Below, piece by piece: positions 46,179 through 57,930 of a stretch of DNA of 64,000 nt. A program made the translations under genes and the position numbers. How positions within the stretch are numbered: the first letter of the stretch is position 1; each line of letters opens with the position of its first letter. Source of the DNA: Eutypella sp. D-1 (taxonomy: Eukaryota; Ascomycota; Sordariomycetes; Xylariales; Diatrypaceae). Under the pieces are notes generated by a model that saw only the letters and a list, made by a program, of their open reading frames with translations, was not told where the DNA came from and made no database searches. The stretch covers positions 186,001 through 250,000 of the forward strand of contig JAJTTP010000024.1 of assembly GCA_023313575.1 (NCBI GenBank). The letters are read 5' to 3'.

Positions 46179-46384
46179 TGTCACGTCTATAGATCGAAGA
46201 TAGTATGTGGGGGTTTCGTAGATTGGCATAAAAAGAGAAAACGATCTTCTAGCTACAGAACGGGGGTGCCATGGCCCTATATATACCCTACCGATCCCCG
46301 GAGATCCGACTCACGTGATCGCCTATATCCGATTTTCCCTTTTATAATACCCCTATTCTAAGTGAGGCTCAACTGACCGTGATA
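46179..46384 (+). repeat. Dispersed repeat, copy 2 of 2 (about 206 bp)
   Basis: Second copy of the repeat at 4849-5056, same orientation, same TGTCACG...CGTGATA ends. Most differences between the copies are transitions, which could reflect mild RIP or age. It lies in the 3' space between the convergent P450 and MFS genes. Confidence 0.7.
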
Positions 46385-46664
46385 GCTATGCATATAGTAC
46401 AAGTCTGAGTCTGGCCAACACGACTCCTATATATATATCAGTCCCCAAACCCGCACTTTCTCGTTTATATGTATCCTTCTGTCCCGATATTTAAAAGTGG
46501 GAGTTTCAACTGCCCGAACCAACTCCGCATCCCCACCCCTTACCTAGCCCTAGACAGCCAGGCAATCTCGATTTTATAACCAGTTATAATCCACCATTCC
46601 ATCCGGACCATGACCCGTGACACAGGCAGCCTCTAAACTCCTCAAACATGTTCGTGACATGTTA

Positions 46665-48203
46665 TTAGATTTTGTAGAATAAGACTTTTCCACTCACCGC
46701 AAGCCTAGCGCCACAGAGTAGGAAGAACCCGACGACCATAGACGCTGCCGCAAAGGCCTGCGCATATACATAGCGGCCATCGCCTCTCGAGATCAAAAGA
46801 CCGGCTATAGGTGGACCTGTCAAGACAGAGAAACTCGCGATCGTCTATATCAGGGTTAGTCTTGGATCCCATGCGTCGTTCCGCAGCATGCTGGGAACAC
46901 TTACAAAGCCCATGCCCATTCTGACACCCGATTTCTTCAAATCCGTTGTTAAGCTACTTAGTGTGGCTGGAAACATCGCTTGAAGACCGTTCCCGACAAT
47001 TCCATAGACCACTGTCCACGCATAGAGGCCTCCTCGGGATGTGACACCGATCATCGCCCAAGCACAGATGATCGAGGCGGCGGTGACCATGAGGAGAATG
47101 TTCAGGGGGCCAGCGTAGCGGTCCGCCAAGAAGGCAGGGAGAGTGCGGCCTATTATTCCAACACCGTTAAGTACCAGAAACAGGTTGAACGATTCGTTTT
47201 GAGGTATGCCGATTATGTCGACACCAAAGGAGCTCACGTAGTAGAAAGCAAAGTAGACACCCCAAAAGACCAGAAATATCCCCATCGCAAACAATGTATA
47301 CGACGCTTCTGTGAAAGCGGCGAGATCAACAATAGGTCCTGTGCTGTAAGGCGGCAGTCTCGGTCTTGCTAGAATATTAGAGACGACCAAACATCCCATA
47401 GTAGCGAAGCCCAAGGCTCTCATGGTCCATCCATAACCAAGCTTTGGGATCAACTGTTGAAACATGGCCGGGTAGACCAATCCTCCCGTGGCGCTACCGC
47501 ACGCGCAGATACCAATGGCTATCATTTTCCTCTTGGAGAAATATGTCGATACTATTGCCAGCGCCGGACAGAACAGACACCCAGCGCCAAGACCGACGCA
47601 AATTCCTTGGGCCAGAAATAAGTGCCAGTACTCCGTGGCGAGGGAGGCCATGAACATGCCGAGTAGGGTCAATACGGTCCCGAATACTACAATGAATGAG
47701 CTCTCAATGTCTCTCGGAACCAGCACGGAATAAGAACTAAAAAGAGACTATAGCTCACAGAAGACCGGACGAAAGTATCCTGCGTCGGTAAGACGGCCTG
47801 AGAATGTGCCAATGAAGAACACCAGGAAGACTTGCACGCTTCCGATCCATGATACATCCGCGTGAGAGCGGTTGAGGAAGTCAACATAGTAAGTCTCATA
47901 GATTCCGAACGAGTTTATATTGCCCCTATATTAATATTAGCATAATTGCAGGATTTCTAACGGCATGGGGTGCGATCATGTTGTTAGATGAACCTACCAG
48001 GTATTCATAATGACCAAATGTCCTACCAAGACCTGGGTCCACGCGCGGATTCCGCCGTCGGGGGGAGGGCCAGGGTCTTTCCAACTCGCTGCGCTCTTTG
48101 TTCGCCCTAGTATTGTCCGACTTCTTCCTTCTTCGATGGTCTCGCTTTGAGAATCATCCACAGCCTCTGGACGTACTTCGACACGGTTTTTCTTCTCGGC
48201 CAT
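46665..48203 (-). CDS. MFS transporter, monocarboxylate-porter (MCT) type
   Basis: Four exons, complement(join(46665..46844,46905..47686,47759..47925,47998..48203)), 444 residues, phases consistent. A charged cytosolic N-terminus (about 1-48) leads to PPDGGIRAW, the MCT-family entry motif, then about twelve hydrophobic helices. The first helix pair is split by introns: TW|GNINSFGIYETYY and RPVF|LFGTVLTLLGMFMAS. A small loop with SGRLTDAGYFRP follows helix 2, and FSKRKMIAIGICACGSATGG marks helices 4-5. Fungal members move short organic acids, riboflavin or secondary metabolites; the cargo here is unknown. It is convergent with the P450 and divergent from the nitrilase. The start is the ATG at 48203; an in-frame ATG at 48236 would add 11 residues. 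Confidence 0.85.
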
Positions 48204-49294
48204 GTTGACGAACGCTAGTTGGTGAGCCCGCAGCACTTCACCACCCAGAATCTATGGACACGCTAGGGCACCTATAACCCAAGTCACCTTCTTGTTCGAT
48301 GATGAACAACAGATGAAACTTGCAGACCAAATCAGATTCCAGCCTTGCATCTTTGCGAATAGTAAACCAACTTACCTGGTCACAACTGCACGATCAGTAA
48401 GAAGTTGGTCATACAATATCCGGTTGATACTGGTACGAGAACGCGAATGAGATGAAAGAGAGAAGGACGGAGAAGGAAGCAGGATAACACTTCCTAATAA
48501 GCACCCAAGAAGTTTTGCTACTAGCCATCCCCACTATGCGTGATGGGTAAGTTTTCATTCCCATGCTTAGTACATGCCTTCTCTCCTCCGTGAAGTAAGG
48601 AGATATGTGGATGTAACATTCAGCCAATCAGGACATTTCCTTTCTAGGTTGTGTATATTTTACATAGACAAATGGTGAATTCTGGCCTATGTCGGATACT
48701 CGGTAAGGGGTGAGTGTTAGTTGGTATAGGTACTTTAGGACGAAGTATCTGTTTGATTGGTAAGATTTTGGTTCTGTCGTACCTGAGGCCTTTCAGAGTC
48801 CAGTCTGAGCTTACTTGCAGTGACTTAATGCGCCAAGGGGTTGACCGCCGCCATTCGTTGTGGATCTGACACAGGGTTCATGGACCCTAGTTCCGATATG
48901 TGGCCTCGGTCAAATACTCGGCCAACCGTCTATGTATAAGAATTCATGAAGCTCCACCACCACGATCATGCTAATTTAGATGGTAGTTCTTCGGGTATAA
49001 ATGGGTCTAATAGTACGTATATAACCGGCGTTCTATCGGACCCTAGGGGATCCCACGGTGCACCATCCCGTATACGCATTAGAGGGTCTGGAACAATCAT
49101 TCAGCGTGGGGTACTACAAGCAGTCTAATAGCCGGAGTTAAGATCCATTCCAGCTCCGAGATGCGGAGCTACAGGTAACAGGAAAGTACAAGGACATAAA
49201 TATCAACGTGTTACCCCTAGTTCGATAAGTAATACTGTCCCCAACTATCTACACTACCTAAAGTACCATCGCGTGCAAGTTCTAACCATCAAAA
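48204..49294. promoter_or_regulatory. Divergent promoter region of MFS and nitrilase genes
   Basis: About 1.1 kb shared upstream region. No clear TATA or operator; a 60-codon chance frame lies at 48946-49128. Confidence 0.45.
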
Positions 49295-50522
49295 ATGGCT
49301 CCAACAACACAAACCATCTACCTCGCAGTCTGCCAAAAGCACACACTCTCCAGCACCCCAGAAACGCTGGAGGCTCTATCGCAGCAATGCCAAAAGGCTT
49401 CCAAGCAAGACCCCTCTCCAGATCTAATTCTCTTCCCTGAAGCCTACATTGGTGGCTATCCCAGGGGGGCTACTTTTGGTGCTGCGGTGGGAGGTCGCAC
49501 TCCGGGAGGCAGAGAGCAGTTCCTGTACTATTTCAAGGATGCCGTAGATCTAGGTGATACCCCCGAGGGCGCAGGGGAGAAATGGGTAAGGAGAGAACTG
49601 GAGGGCCAAAAGGACGGTGATGCGAGTCGAGTACGAAGGGGCGATGGTACGCGAGAGCAGCTTGAACGGGTGGCTAGAGATACCGGGATCTTCATTGTGA
49701 CAGGATTGGTCGAGCGAGCTGGAGGAACCCTCTACTGTGCTGTTGTTTATGTCTGTCCTAAGCTGGGAGGTGAGTATTATGTGTATACGCCGTCGTACAA
49801 TGAACTTGAACAGAGAGTAGTAGAAGCTGACATAATACTAGTGATTGGAAAGAGGAGAAAGGTAATGCCAGTGAGTCTTCTCCCTGAGATGATATCTTCC
49901 TTGCCAAATCTGATAAGCTGACCTCTTCTCACAGACGGGAAGTGAGCGCCTGATATGGGGTCAGGGGCAGCCATCCTCGCTTCGTGCTGTGACGACCAAT
50001 ATCAAAGGCGTCCAGCTCACACTCGCAGCCGCGATCTGCTGGGAGAACTATATGCCACTCTTGCGACATTCACTGTACAGCCAGAACGTCAATCTCTACT
50101 TAGCACCGACAGCGGATGCGCGCGACACATGGTCGTCTCTCATGAGAACGGTAGCCTGCGAGGGGAGGTGTTTCGTCTTGAGCGCGAACCAATGCGTCAG
50201 AAAACAGAACCAGCCAGCTTGGATTTACGGGGAAAAGTCTGAAAGTGAAGAGTTTGCGTCTCGAGGTGGTTCTTGTATCGTGTCTCCGCTAGGAGAAGTC
50301 CTCCAAGGGCCGTTATGGGAGGATGAGGATGACATGTTGACAGTTGGGGTTAATTTTGATGATTGCCTCAGAGGCAGATTAGACCTGGATGTCGCTGGGA
50401 GCTATTCGAGGTATGATCCAGCTTCCTGCTGGGTTCTTGGCATGGCTTTACTAACATGGTTCAACAGAAACGATGCATTCAAATTGACAGTCACTGGACT
50501 TGACATCAGTCCACCAATCTGA
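49295..50522 (+). CDS. Nitrilase-family carbon-nitrogen hydrolase
   Basis: Four exons, join(49295..49769,49842..49870,49935..50410,50468..50522), 344 residues. The catalytic triad is complete: Glu49 in [11 protein letters not shown], Lys165 in [14 protein letters not shown], and Cys203 in [30 protein letters not shown] and the C-terminal [21 protein letters not shown] are further nitrilase blocks. These enzymes hydrolyse nitriles to acids (or amides) in the cytosol. The second exon is only 29 bp but carries the catalytic Lys; without it the frame closes early, so simple gene finders may miss it. The last intron joins SYSR to NDAFKL. Substrate class (aliphatic, arylacetonitrile, cyanide) cannot be told. 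It is divergent from the MCT-type transporter. Confidence 0.9.
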
Positions 50523-53500
50523 TGGGGTCTGGTCATATTTTCTATCGGCAATCGGCTAGCTTCAACTAAGGCGCGCTCCAGCGAAGTGGCGGCTTTATGA
50601 TAAAGTGTTGGCAACGAGAGGTTGCTGAGACGTTAGCTCCCGCAGTCGCCCACCCGTCACACTGGGTTAAAGACCAATTGATCGGGAACTGAAATTATAC
50701 CATCCACCAATGCTACCCACAGACCACATACCATGACTTAAGCCGCCGTATACCAGTGATAGACGCGTAGCTCTTGTTTCCCAACCGCATGTGAGATATA
50801 TGATAGAAGGTGCTCTTTGAAGTACACCTTTGCTAACTACAAGCTCAAACGCCACCGCAGTGAGACAGACGCACGTGAGAATTATTTGCACCCCAGCAAT
50901 TAATTACCGGCAAGCGGCTATGTAGCTTACCGGCTAGCCGCTACTAAAACCGTTGGAACTCGACCATTTGAAAATGGGGCTTAGTACGCAAAAGAAAAAC
51001 TTTTTCAAATGTTCAGCTATCAAGTTCCATTGATTGCTTTCTACATAAGCAGTGAAATAGCATAGTAGTTTGTAGATACCTTCTTTTCAGTCGCTCCTAG
51101 GGTGTAAATAAGTTGCGAGCCCGCGTCCCGGCACGCATGGTTGTCTTTGCATCGTAATACACACTAATCCTTATGATGGCGCCAGCAACCGGCTTCATTA
51201 TAGTTGGTCCGTAGCGCGCGACATCGGGGCGAGGAGTCATGCTTTTCGAAAAATTTCGAGGCTTCCGAGCGACGACAATGAATCTGGCAATTGGGAAACT
51301 CAAGTGGTGGCATCGCAGGGTTAGATCCGGTATAGGACGTAGGGCCTTTAGTGTGGAGTGCGTACCAGGGACTCCCTGCACAAACAACGTCGCAGCGCAT
51401 ATTTAGTGGGAAAGTCTCGCTTACATGCAAATCAAACTACCTTTTCCTGCAATGCAGAGTCGATCCTATCCCGCCCTTCCCGACTACATATCAACAACGG
51501 CTTCGCACTGAGAAATAGGAGGCTGCATATTGATGACTTGACGAGGTGGCAATAAGGTGATGTGCCAAGGGCTATGCTTACATGCGCCAGGGACCCTTCC
51601 TGCAGCATGGCCTGCGCCGCTCAGGTCCAGGGTTTGACTCAATGCCGTCTGTTTGCCCATAAGCGCAAAGAGCGACCCTCAACTGTCGTGGCTCTGCCGA
51701 ACGCTGAGCTGGGCGAATTAGATGCTTACGCCGGCCCCATTTAGGCAGGGAAATGGGTCCCATCTAGAATGGGCCGCGAGAAGCGACTTGTGATTCTCCG
51801 TGGTCTTACTACACCGAGGCATCCCATGTAGGACGGCCGCCGGCATGTACTCGGATCTCAAGGGGGGCAACGTGCTCGCAACCCGTAATTTATGTGGCGC
51901 AAGACACTCTGTCCGCCGCGGTGTGGAACTTTACTCACTAATGCAGAGTCTGGTAGGTTCCACCTCGTCTACTGTATACGTAATCCTAGTGGCAAAGCTC
52001 GTGAGCATGAGAACATTCAGAGGTAAGTGATAGCGAAGTCGGGATTAGTAAACCCTTCGAGGATAAGCTTCTAGACCACAGTCGTCAAATTAGCTAGTAA
52101 GCACTTACGTTCTGAAGCCCCTGTCGTCTTCCGGAGAGCAAACAGAGGCTACAGCAAAATCTGGGGCTGAGGATGCAATGCCAATTTTATAGTAGAACTA
52201 CGTACTAGATGCCCCTCCCCCACCTCCCCTCCATCTAAGCGCCTAGCCCCAGGCTGAACCTTACCATGCATTCGGGACATTCCAACCGAGCACATGGGGG
52301 TGGGTTCCTGTAGTCGGCTAGAATATGCTCCCTGCTCCGAAATTACCTAAGATCTACAGGGTCTCTTCCTGGCGAGGAAGGCGACAAGTGAGACAGCCGA
52401 GTAACGGCGCGCTTGTCGAGAATTTCCTTTTCTCCGTCTCGTCAAAGGGTCCTGGCGCTAATGCACCTATCCGTCGATCAATGCGGGAAATGGATTAACT
52501 ACGTACCTACGTACCTACCATCCTTAGTAGGTAGATGTACACTTCGTAGCCAGGGCTTAGTTAGTTGTGGAGTTCTCGCTTTCACCATCAAGTACACTCT
52601 ATGTATCTCTCACATCTCCACTTACTACTTGAAAACGTCTCGGGCCCATACCACTTTGCAAATACAGGCAATCATCTTGTCAGACTATCTTAGTATTAGC
52701 CGGCCCGGAGTTGGGAGCTAAGGGGCCAAACGTTGATCAGCTCTATCCTTAACATACAACCAGGTATGAAGACGCAATACCGCTGCTGTATTGGGGTATC
52801 TTTTGATGTGGATGTTTCGCAATTGCAATACAACCTGTGCAAGGATAACACGTGCCTCGGGGGATACATGGCCGAAATTACTGCTGTTCAGTACGTACAG
52901 GGATCCTTTCTAGTTCACTTTATACTGTCTTATATCTGCTACAAGGTCTTCACTACAAGGGTTAGCAGTGGAAGAAAAAACTCTGCTAGGCAGCAGAGAC
53001 GGCCAAAGCTGCAATAAGCCCGCTTGAGCGGCTGCCGCCAAGCGGTGGGACGACTGGTCAGGCCCTAACACTAGATCCCGCAGATAGTAGACGGGAGCGG
53101 GCCGTAGTTAACTCCGACATCTTATGTCCTAATCACCCCAGCCTCTGTTTAGCAACCGAGACCTCTTGTAAGACTGAGAAGTCCCATTCGTGTTACATCG
53201 CCCGTAGTATACGATTGGCCTCTTGACTAAATCGTCTTAGTACAAACCCAATTTAATACTTATAGTGCATCATCGCCATTTTCCCTAAGTTAGACGGAAG
53301 ACGCGCCAAGAATGTGGTGCTCGTTTGCAGACAGCCAACTTATGGCCGGTGGTAAACGGAGATAGTACCGAGAAATATCACATGTTAAAAAGATACAGCT
53401 CTCGGAACCCCTAATTAGGAAAGTTTCAAGTATACCTATCCAATCAAGAAGGCCTCAATTATACGAACCTAAATTCTAGCCAATCAAATAACATGATCAT

Positions 53501-53804
53501 ACTTCTGGTGCAGTTAGGTCCACATAACATTTGTAGTGGGGCCCTTTGGTTTCCTATCGGATAAGCTTCTCTGTTTCCCAACGGAGATCAATCCAGCCAC
53601 ATCATCAACGACTGAACAGCCGACTGAACGATAGATTACTGTATGGCCTGAGTCCATCGTCATACCACGGTAGTCGGTGCTTGCGAAGAACGTGTAAAAG
53701 TTTTTGTATATTGATTGCCTTGTGGAGATAGAGGAGTATCTTTCCTCGGTGAAAATGCTGCTATTTTAGGTAGGAACGTTCTATACACATCTCAAACTGG
53801 ATCT
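50523..53804. other. Long gene-free stretch
   Basis: 3.3 kb in which I see no gene on either strand; open frames are at most about 100 codons and without domain. It shows normal composition, some GC-rich patches (51,560-51,920), and a degenerate TACGTACCTACGTACCTACC run near 52,500. It is probably old inactivated or non-coding DNA. Confidence 0.5.
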
Positions 53805-54940
53805 CTATGCCGTAACCGCGAAGTGACCTTCACTCGCTCCCAACTTGTCACTGTCATCAATCATCATACCCGTCAAAAACTGTCCCTTCGCATCCAAAAC
53901 GCTCGGGTTCTTGAAGACCCCGAATTTGAAATCATGCCACTCGTTCGACGTCCACGTCTTGCCTGTGGTGTCGCTGAAGACCCCGCCATCGTTCATGCGC
54001 AGAAAATATGCGATGCTGTAGCGATCCTCGTCCTGCGTCTTCTTCAGGGGCACGACACGGTGCACGACACTCGCGAGCTCACCACCCGATAGGAAACGCA
54101 GGCTGTCGCCCACGTTAATGATGGCGTGACCGGGCCGGGGCTCGATAAACTCCCAACGCTTAGTCGTCAGCGAGAGGTACTGGAGGCCCCATTGCGCAGC
54201 AAGCAGGAAGGTAAGGGACCCAACGTCCGTGTGCTTGTTGTGGCCGACGTTGCTGGGCGCTTCGGCCGCCCCCTTTTCATGTTTCGGGTAGCGCAGGAGG
54301 CCAAGCGTTGAGAGAGATGGGCCCGGGTCCGCGTGCTGGGCCTCGAAGCGTGAGGCACCGGTGAGGCCCAGCTCCGATGAGAGGCGCGAGAGAATCATCA
54401 GGGTGATGTTGTGAGACTGCTTGATAAAGGAGAAGAAGCAGTCTTCCTTGGAGCGGATCGAGGTTGTGAGGTCAGATGACCCCTTAAGAAATTCTCGGCG
54501 GGAGAACTAGGCGGGAGAGGTTAGTCTGGTTTCGTGCATTGTGAAAGAGTACACCATACCTTAAGCGATTCATAGCCGTCTCTTGTCTTTGGGTTAGGAC
54601 CCTCTTCGGTGCCCATAGGCTCGTAGCTGGAAAGGGGTCAATAACTGATGACAGTAACCTCGCTGTGATCTAGGAGAGAGACTCACCCAAAGTTATCACT
54701 CCCACGAGCATCCTGCATCTTAACTTCAAGGGGCTGTTTGAAGTAGTTCGCCATGTTTCTGAGCATCTCTTGCCACAGTTCGCATAGCTCAGAGTCGCTA
54801 GTCAAATCGAGATAGAAGAACCCATGACTTCTACAAGCCGTGAGTAAGTTCTTGCTCTCCGTGTCACTCTCGGCTCGAAGAAGGTCGAGGTGAATAGTCG
54901 GTAGAGACTTGGAAACGATGATGGATTCACTGATAGCCAT
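53805..54940 (-). CDS. 2-oxoglutarate/Fe(II)-dependent oxygenase (isopenicillin N synthase-like)
   Basis: Three exons, complement(join(53805..54506,54560..54626,54687..54940)), 340 residues. The N-terminal DIOX_N part shows LPTIHLDLL and CRSHGFFYLDL, typical of the plant/fungal IPNS superfamily. The catalytic core has the metal ligands His199-x-Asp201 in NKHTDVGSLT and His256 in SVVHRVV, and the 2-oxoglutarate-binding Arg269-x-Ser271 in DRYSIAYFL. The set is complete, so an active hydroxylase, desaturase or ring-closing enzyme is likely; the substrate is unknown. Exon 2 is only 67 bp (YEPMGTEEGPNPKTRDGYES). The codon use is GC-rich in exon 3 compared with the AT-rich surroundings. It stands alone in a gene-poor zone between the nitrilase and the argininosuccinate-synthase-like gene. 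Confidence 0.88.
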
Positions 54941-55942
54941 GATGAGATAATGAGGCTGTGATGATGTTTGATGGAGGTGTGGAGGCGAAGGAGTTTGGGT
55001 TGACGTGTGAGTTCGAAGACAACATAGTTGCGATTTCAGGGCATCTTATATACCCAGAGAGTCGCCACTGTCTTGAAGAGTCGCAAGTCTTCAATGCATC
55101 CTTTCCACTATCGTCTGATTCAAACCACCAGAAGCGAAGCACTCTCAAGACCCTAGATTCGTACCTTACGCGTCCGTTGAAAGTTTCTCCGATGAAGCAC
55201 AGGGAGAGTGAAGGCTCCCATGTGGCCAGATTCTGCATGACTAGGTCAATAGCTGCAGGAGGCATTCTCCGCTAATGACTTCTCGCGATGATTGATGTTC
55301 CCTTGTTCGGCAGGTAAGACCGGTATCGTACGTCTCACCACGCTTGTCTGTCGGGGCCTGTCTTCACCTTTCTCAGTCAGCACATGTAAGAGGTTGGGAT
55401 AGGACATGCGCTAAGAAGAGAATGGAGGGGAATGCTCTCGTCTACTCCTCACTCCGCTGATCATTATTCTGAGTTGCAAATTCTGACGTGCCGAAGGTGT
55501 ACTCTCATGCCATCGCTGGATTCACTCTAGAGCTTACTCACCACCGAAATGTATCCGATATTCGAGAACTACAAGGCTGCAGTATATGGGATGAGATGTT
55601 CCAGCCCTGCAAAGGCGTTCAGTGATGGTGTTGGCATGCATGGTCAGTGTATAACAGCTTAAGGTCGGCCAGTCAACAGTATAGTAAGCGGAAGCGCATC
55701 GGCGACGCAGTCACCCCTACTTGCAGGCATCGTTCCCAACAAGCCAAGTCAGCCTTGACAGGTTCGTCAAGCGGCTTAAACCAAGCAAGCCAAACCACCT
55801 TTTCCGCCGACTTGTGCAAGTTGAACATATGACAGGGCTGATTTGATAGGTGGCCAATCAAGCTTCAACTTTTCTGTCGTTGATATCGGTCGTATATTTG
55901 GGTGATCCGAACCCGTGTGGAGCCCGTGAGGCTATCCTCGAC
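54941..55942. other. Upstream region of the oxygenase gene and spacer
   Basis: A plus-strand frame (54958-55275) and a minus frame overlap here without recognisable domains; I regard them as chance. Nothing else seen. Confidence 0.4.
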
Positions 55943-56050
55943 CCCTTAATTGCAAGGGACCCTTAACCATATGGACCCTTCACTGCAAGGGCCCCTAACT
56001 ATAGGGACTTTCAATTACAGGGACCCCTAATTGCAGGTACCCTTGACTAC
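55943..56050. repeat. Degenerate tandem array of self-complementary 16-17 bp units
   Basis: About six to seven units of the type CCCTTAATTGCAAGGGA, each roughly palindromic (CCCTT...AAGGG), with variants such as CCCTAACTATAGGGA and CCCCTAATTGCAGG. Confidence 0.65.
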
Positions 56051-57930
56051 GCCCCCTCGATGTGATCGTCAGGGAACTCTCCCTAATGGAAGATGAACCT
56101 CCGTGCCCGGGCCCGGGGTATGCGGGCCCTATACTCGGTGCAACGTCAGCCCGCGTTACGTAAAGGACTTGGTCGCCCCTTTTGACCAAATTGAGCCCTC
56201 CGTATAGTCTTGCAGCAATACAAGCGAACTTGACGCCATCCAAGAATGGCGAGAGCGTCACAGAATCTTTGGTGTTTATAGGAGCTTACTGATATTTTTT
56301 TTTCGTAGACGGTGTGGGATTCTGATCCCGGTGTAGGATTTTTTATTTCCGCCTTTTGGCGTTACACTGCAGCATGCGCATCAAGTCAGCTTCCATTATT
56401 CGGAAGCACGCCAAACGGCAGAGGAAGGCGTGCATGTTTCAAAAATTCTAAACGTTTTTTGGCAACGGCGAAACTTAAGCAGCACTCCATGCATCGTTAC
56501 GTTACAGTCGCAAAACGTCTCTTTTTTCGTTTTCGTTTTCTTTTTCATCTATACCATAAGCTCAGGTTAGCGTAATCAACTGCCGTTCGAGTACACTAGG
56601 GAAGATGAGCTGAGCATTGCAGAAGATGCTATTCGATAATTACAAACCCCAGGCTATAAGTATGCCAAGTCTTACGAATTCCAACTATCTACCAATCAAA
56701 AACAGCCCTGGAGTGCATCTACTCTAACCTATCTTCAAGATTGTCAGTCGATTTAAGCATAATTATCCCGCTTCTCTACTTGTAGTCTTGTGGGTTTCTA
56801 TCGCATATTAGCGATGCAGATACATTGGGCTAAGCTTAAATTTAGGTACTTATAGGCATACGCGGGGGACTAGACACTTGGCTATAACGCAACTGCAGTG
56901 TTATAGATTCCTATAGGATAGGAGTTAGCGCGACGCGGAGTCTAGCATTCTAATTGGCTCAACAGACGGGTACTGCACGCAACCCCGGATAGCAAAACTC
57001 GATCTAAAATATGACAGCGTCCGCTGTCGGCCGTTTGAGCCTAAAGGCCGGGCCTGGCCAAACTTGGCTTCTTAGCGTGGGTCCCGGGGCTACTTAACCC
57101 GGGCAGCCAACAGCCCTAGAAGTGGAACCGTGGTGGATGATATAGAGACCAAAATAAAAAATAAAAAATCACGTTATAAGCTTTGCTTTCTTCGTCATCT
57201 TAGGGTCGTATGCTGACATGCAGAATTAGGGCTGCTGCAAGATACTAGGTATCACTACATGTAGATCTACATGTGTAGGTAGTCTTGTGACAAGGAAAGT
57301 CAAGATACATCAGCAGCCAGTACCGCATACCCATTGACGGATAACCCCAGGATGAGTAACGATGTTCGCCCGCCGCGGCAGAGATGATACAGTAAGCCAT
57401 CTTTCGGGGGGAGGGATGAGTCCGAGTTCCTTTGCAAATGATTTTTGTCATCATCTGAAATGCCATCTTCCATGTGATGGCTGACTGTACGACTTCACAG
57501 TCGGGGAGGCTGGTCTAAGTGATGCAGCTAAAGCAGCAAAGTAGGATGTATCTGGATGTATCTCTTGCATTATACGGCTGTATAGTGGTGTCTTTAGGGG
57601 GCAAAGGGGTAGGGTGGATTGTGTTGGGGATTATGGTGCACCCTTGCTAAAAGGTTCCCCATAGGAAAGCATGTACGCCCTTGAGCATCACGGCCATGTT
57701 GGAGTGGCGCGAGAGATACTGACCGCGGGTCGGTCTAGAAACTAGTAGAGGAAACAACCGTAGTCCTTAGAAGAAGTTCTGCCTGTGATAGTATATATAA
57801 CCTGGTTGGCCATCTTGATATTGAGTCGAGTCTGGTCACTGCTCGTAAATCGCATCACAAGTTTAATCACAGCCTGTTCAAACCCCTTTACCTTTCACGC
57901 CATCCTTATTTCCTACAACGATAGAACACA
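56051..57930. other. Gene-free spacer and promoter of the ASS-like gene
   Basis: No gene recognised. A TATA-like stretch (agtatatataac) at about 57,790-57,801 lies some 135 bp before the ASS-like start codon, and CT-rich DNA follows it. Confidence 0.5.

Noticed and set aside
53805..54092. 125-codon plus frame at the end of the oxygenase gene
   Set aside because: Antisense shadow of the oxygenase C-terminal exon.
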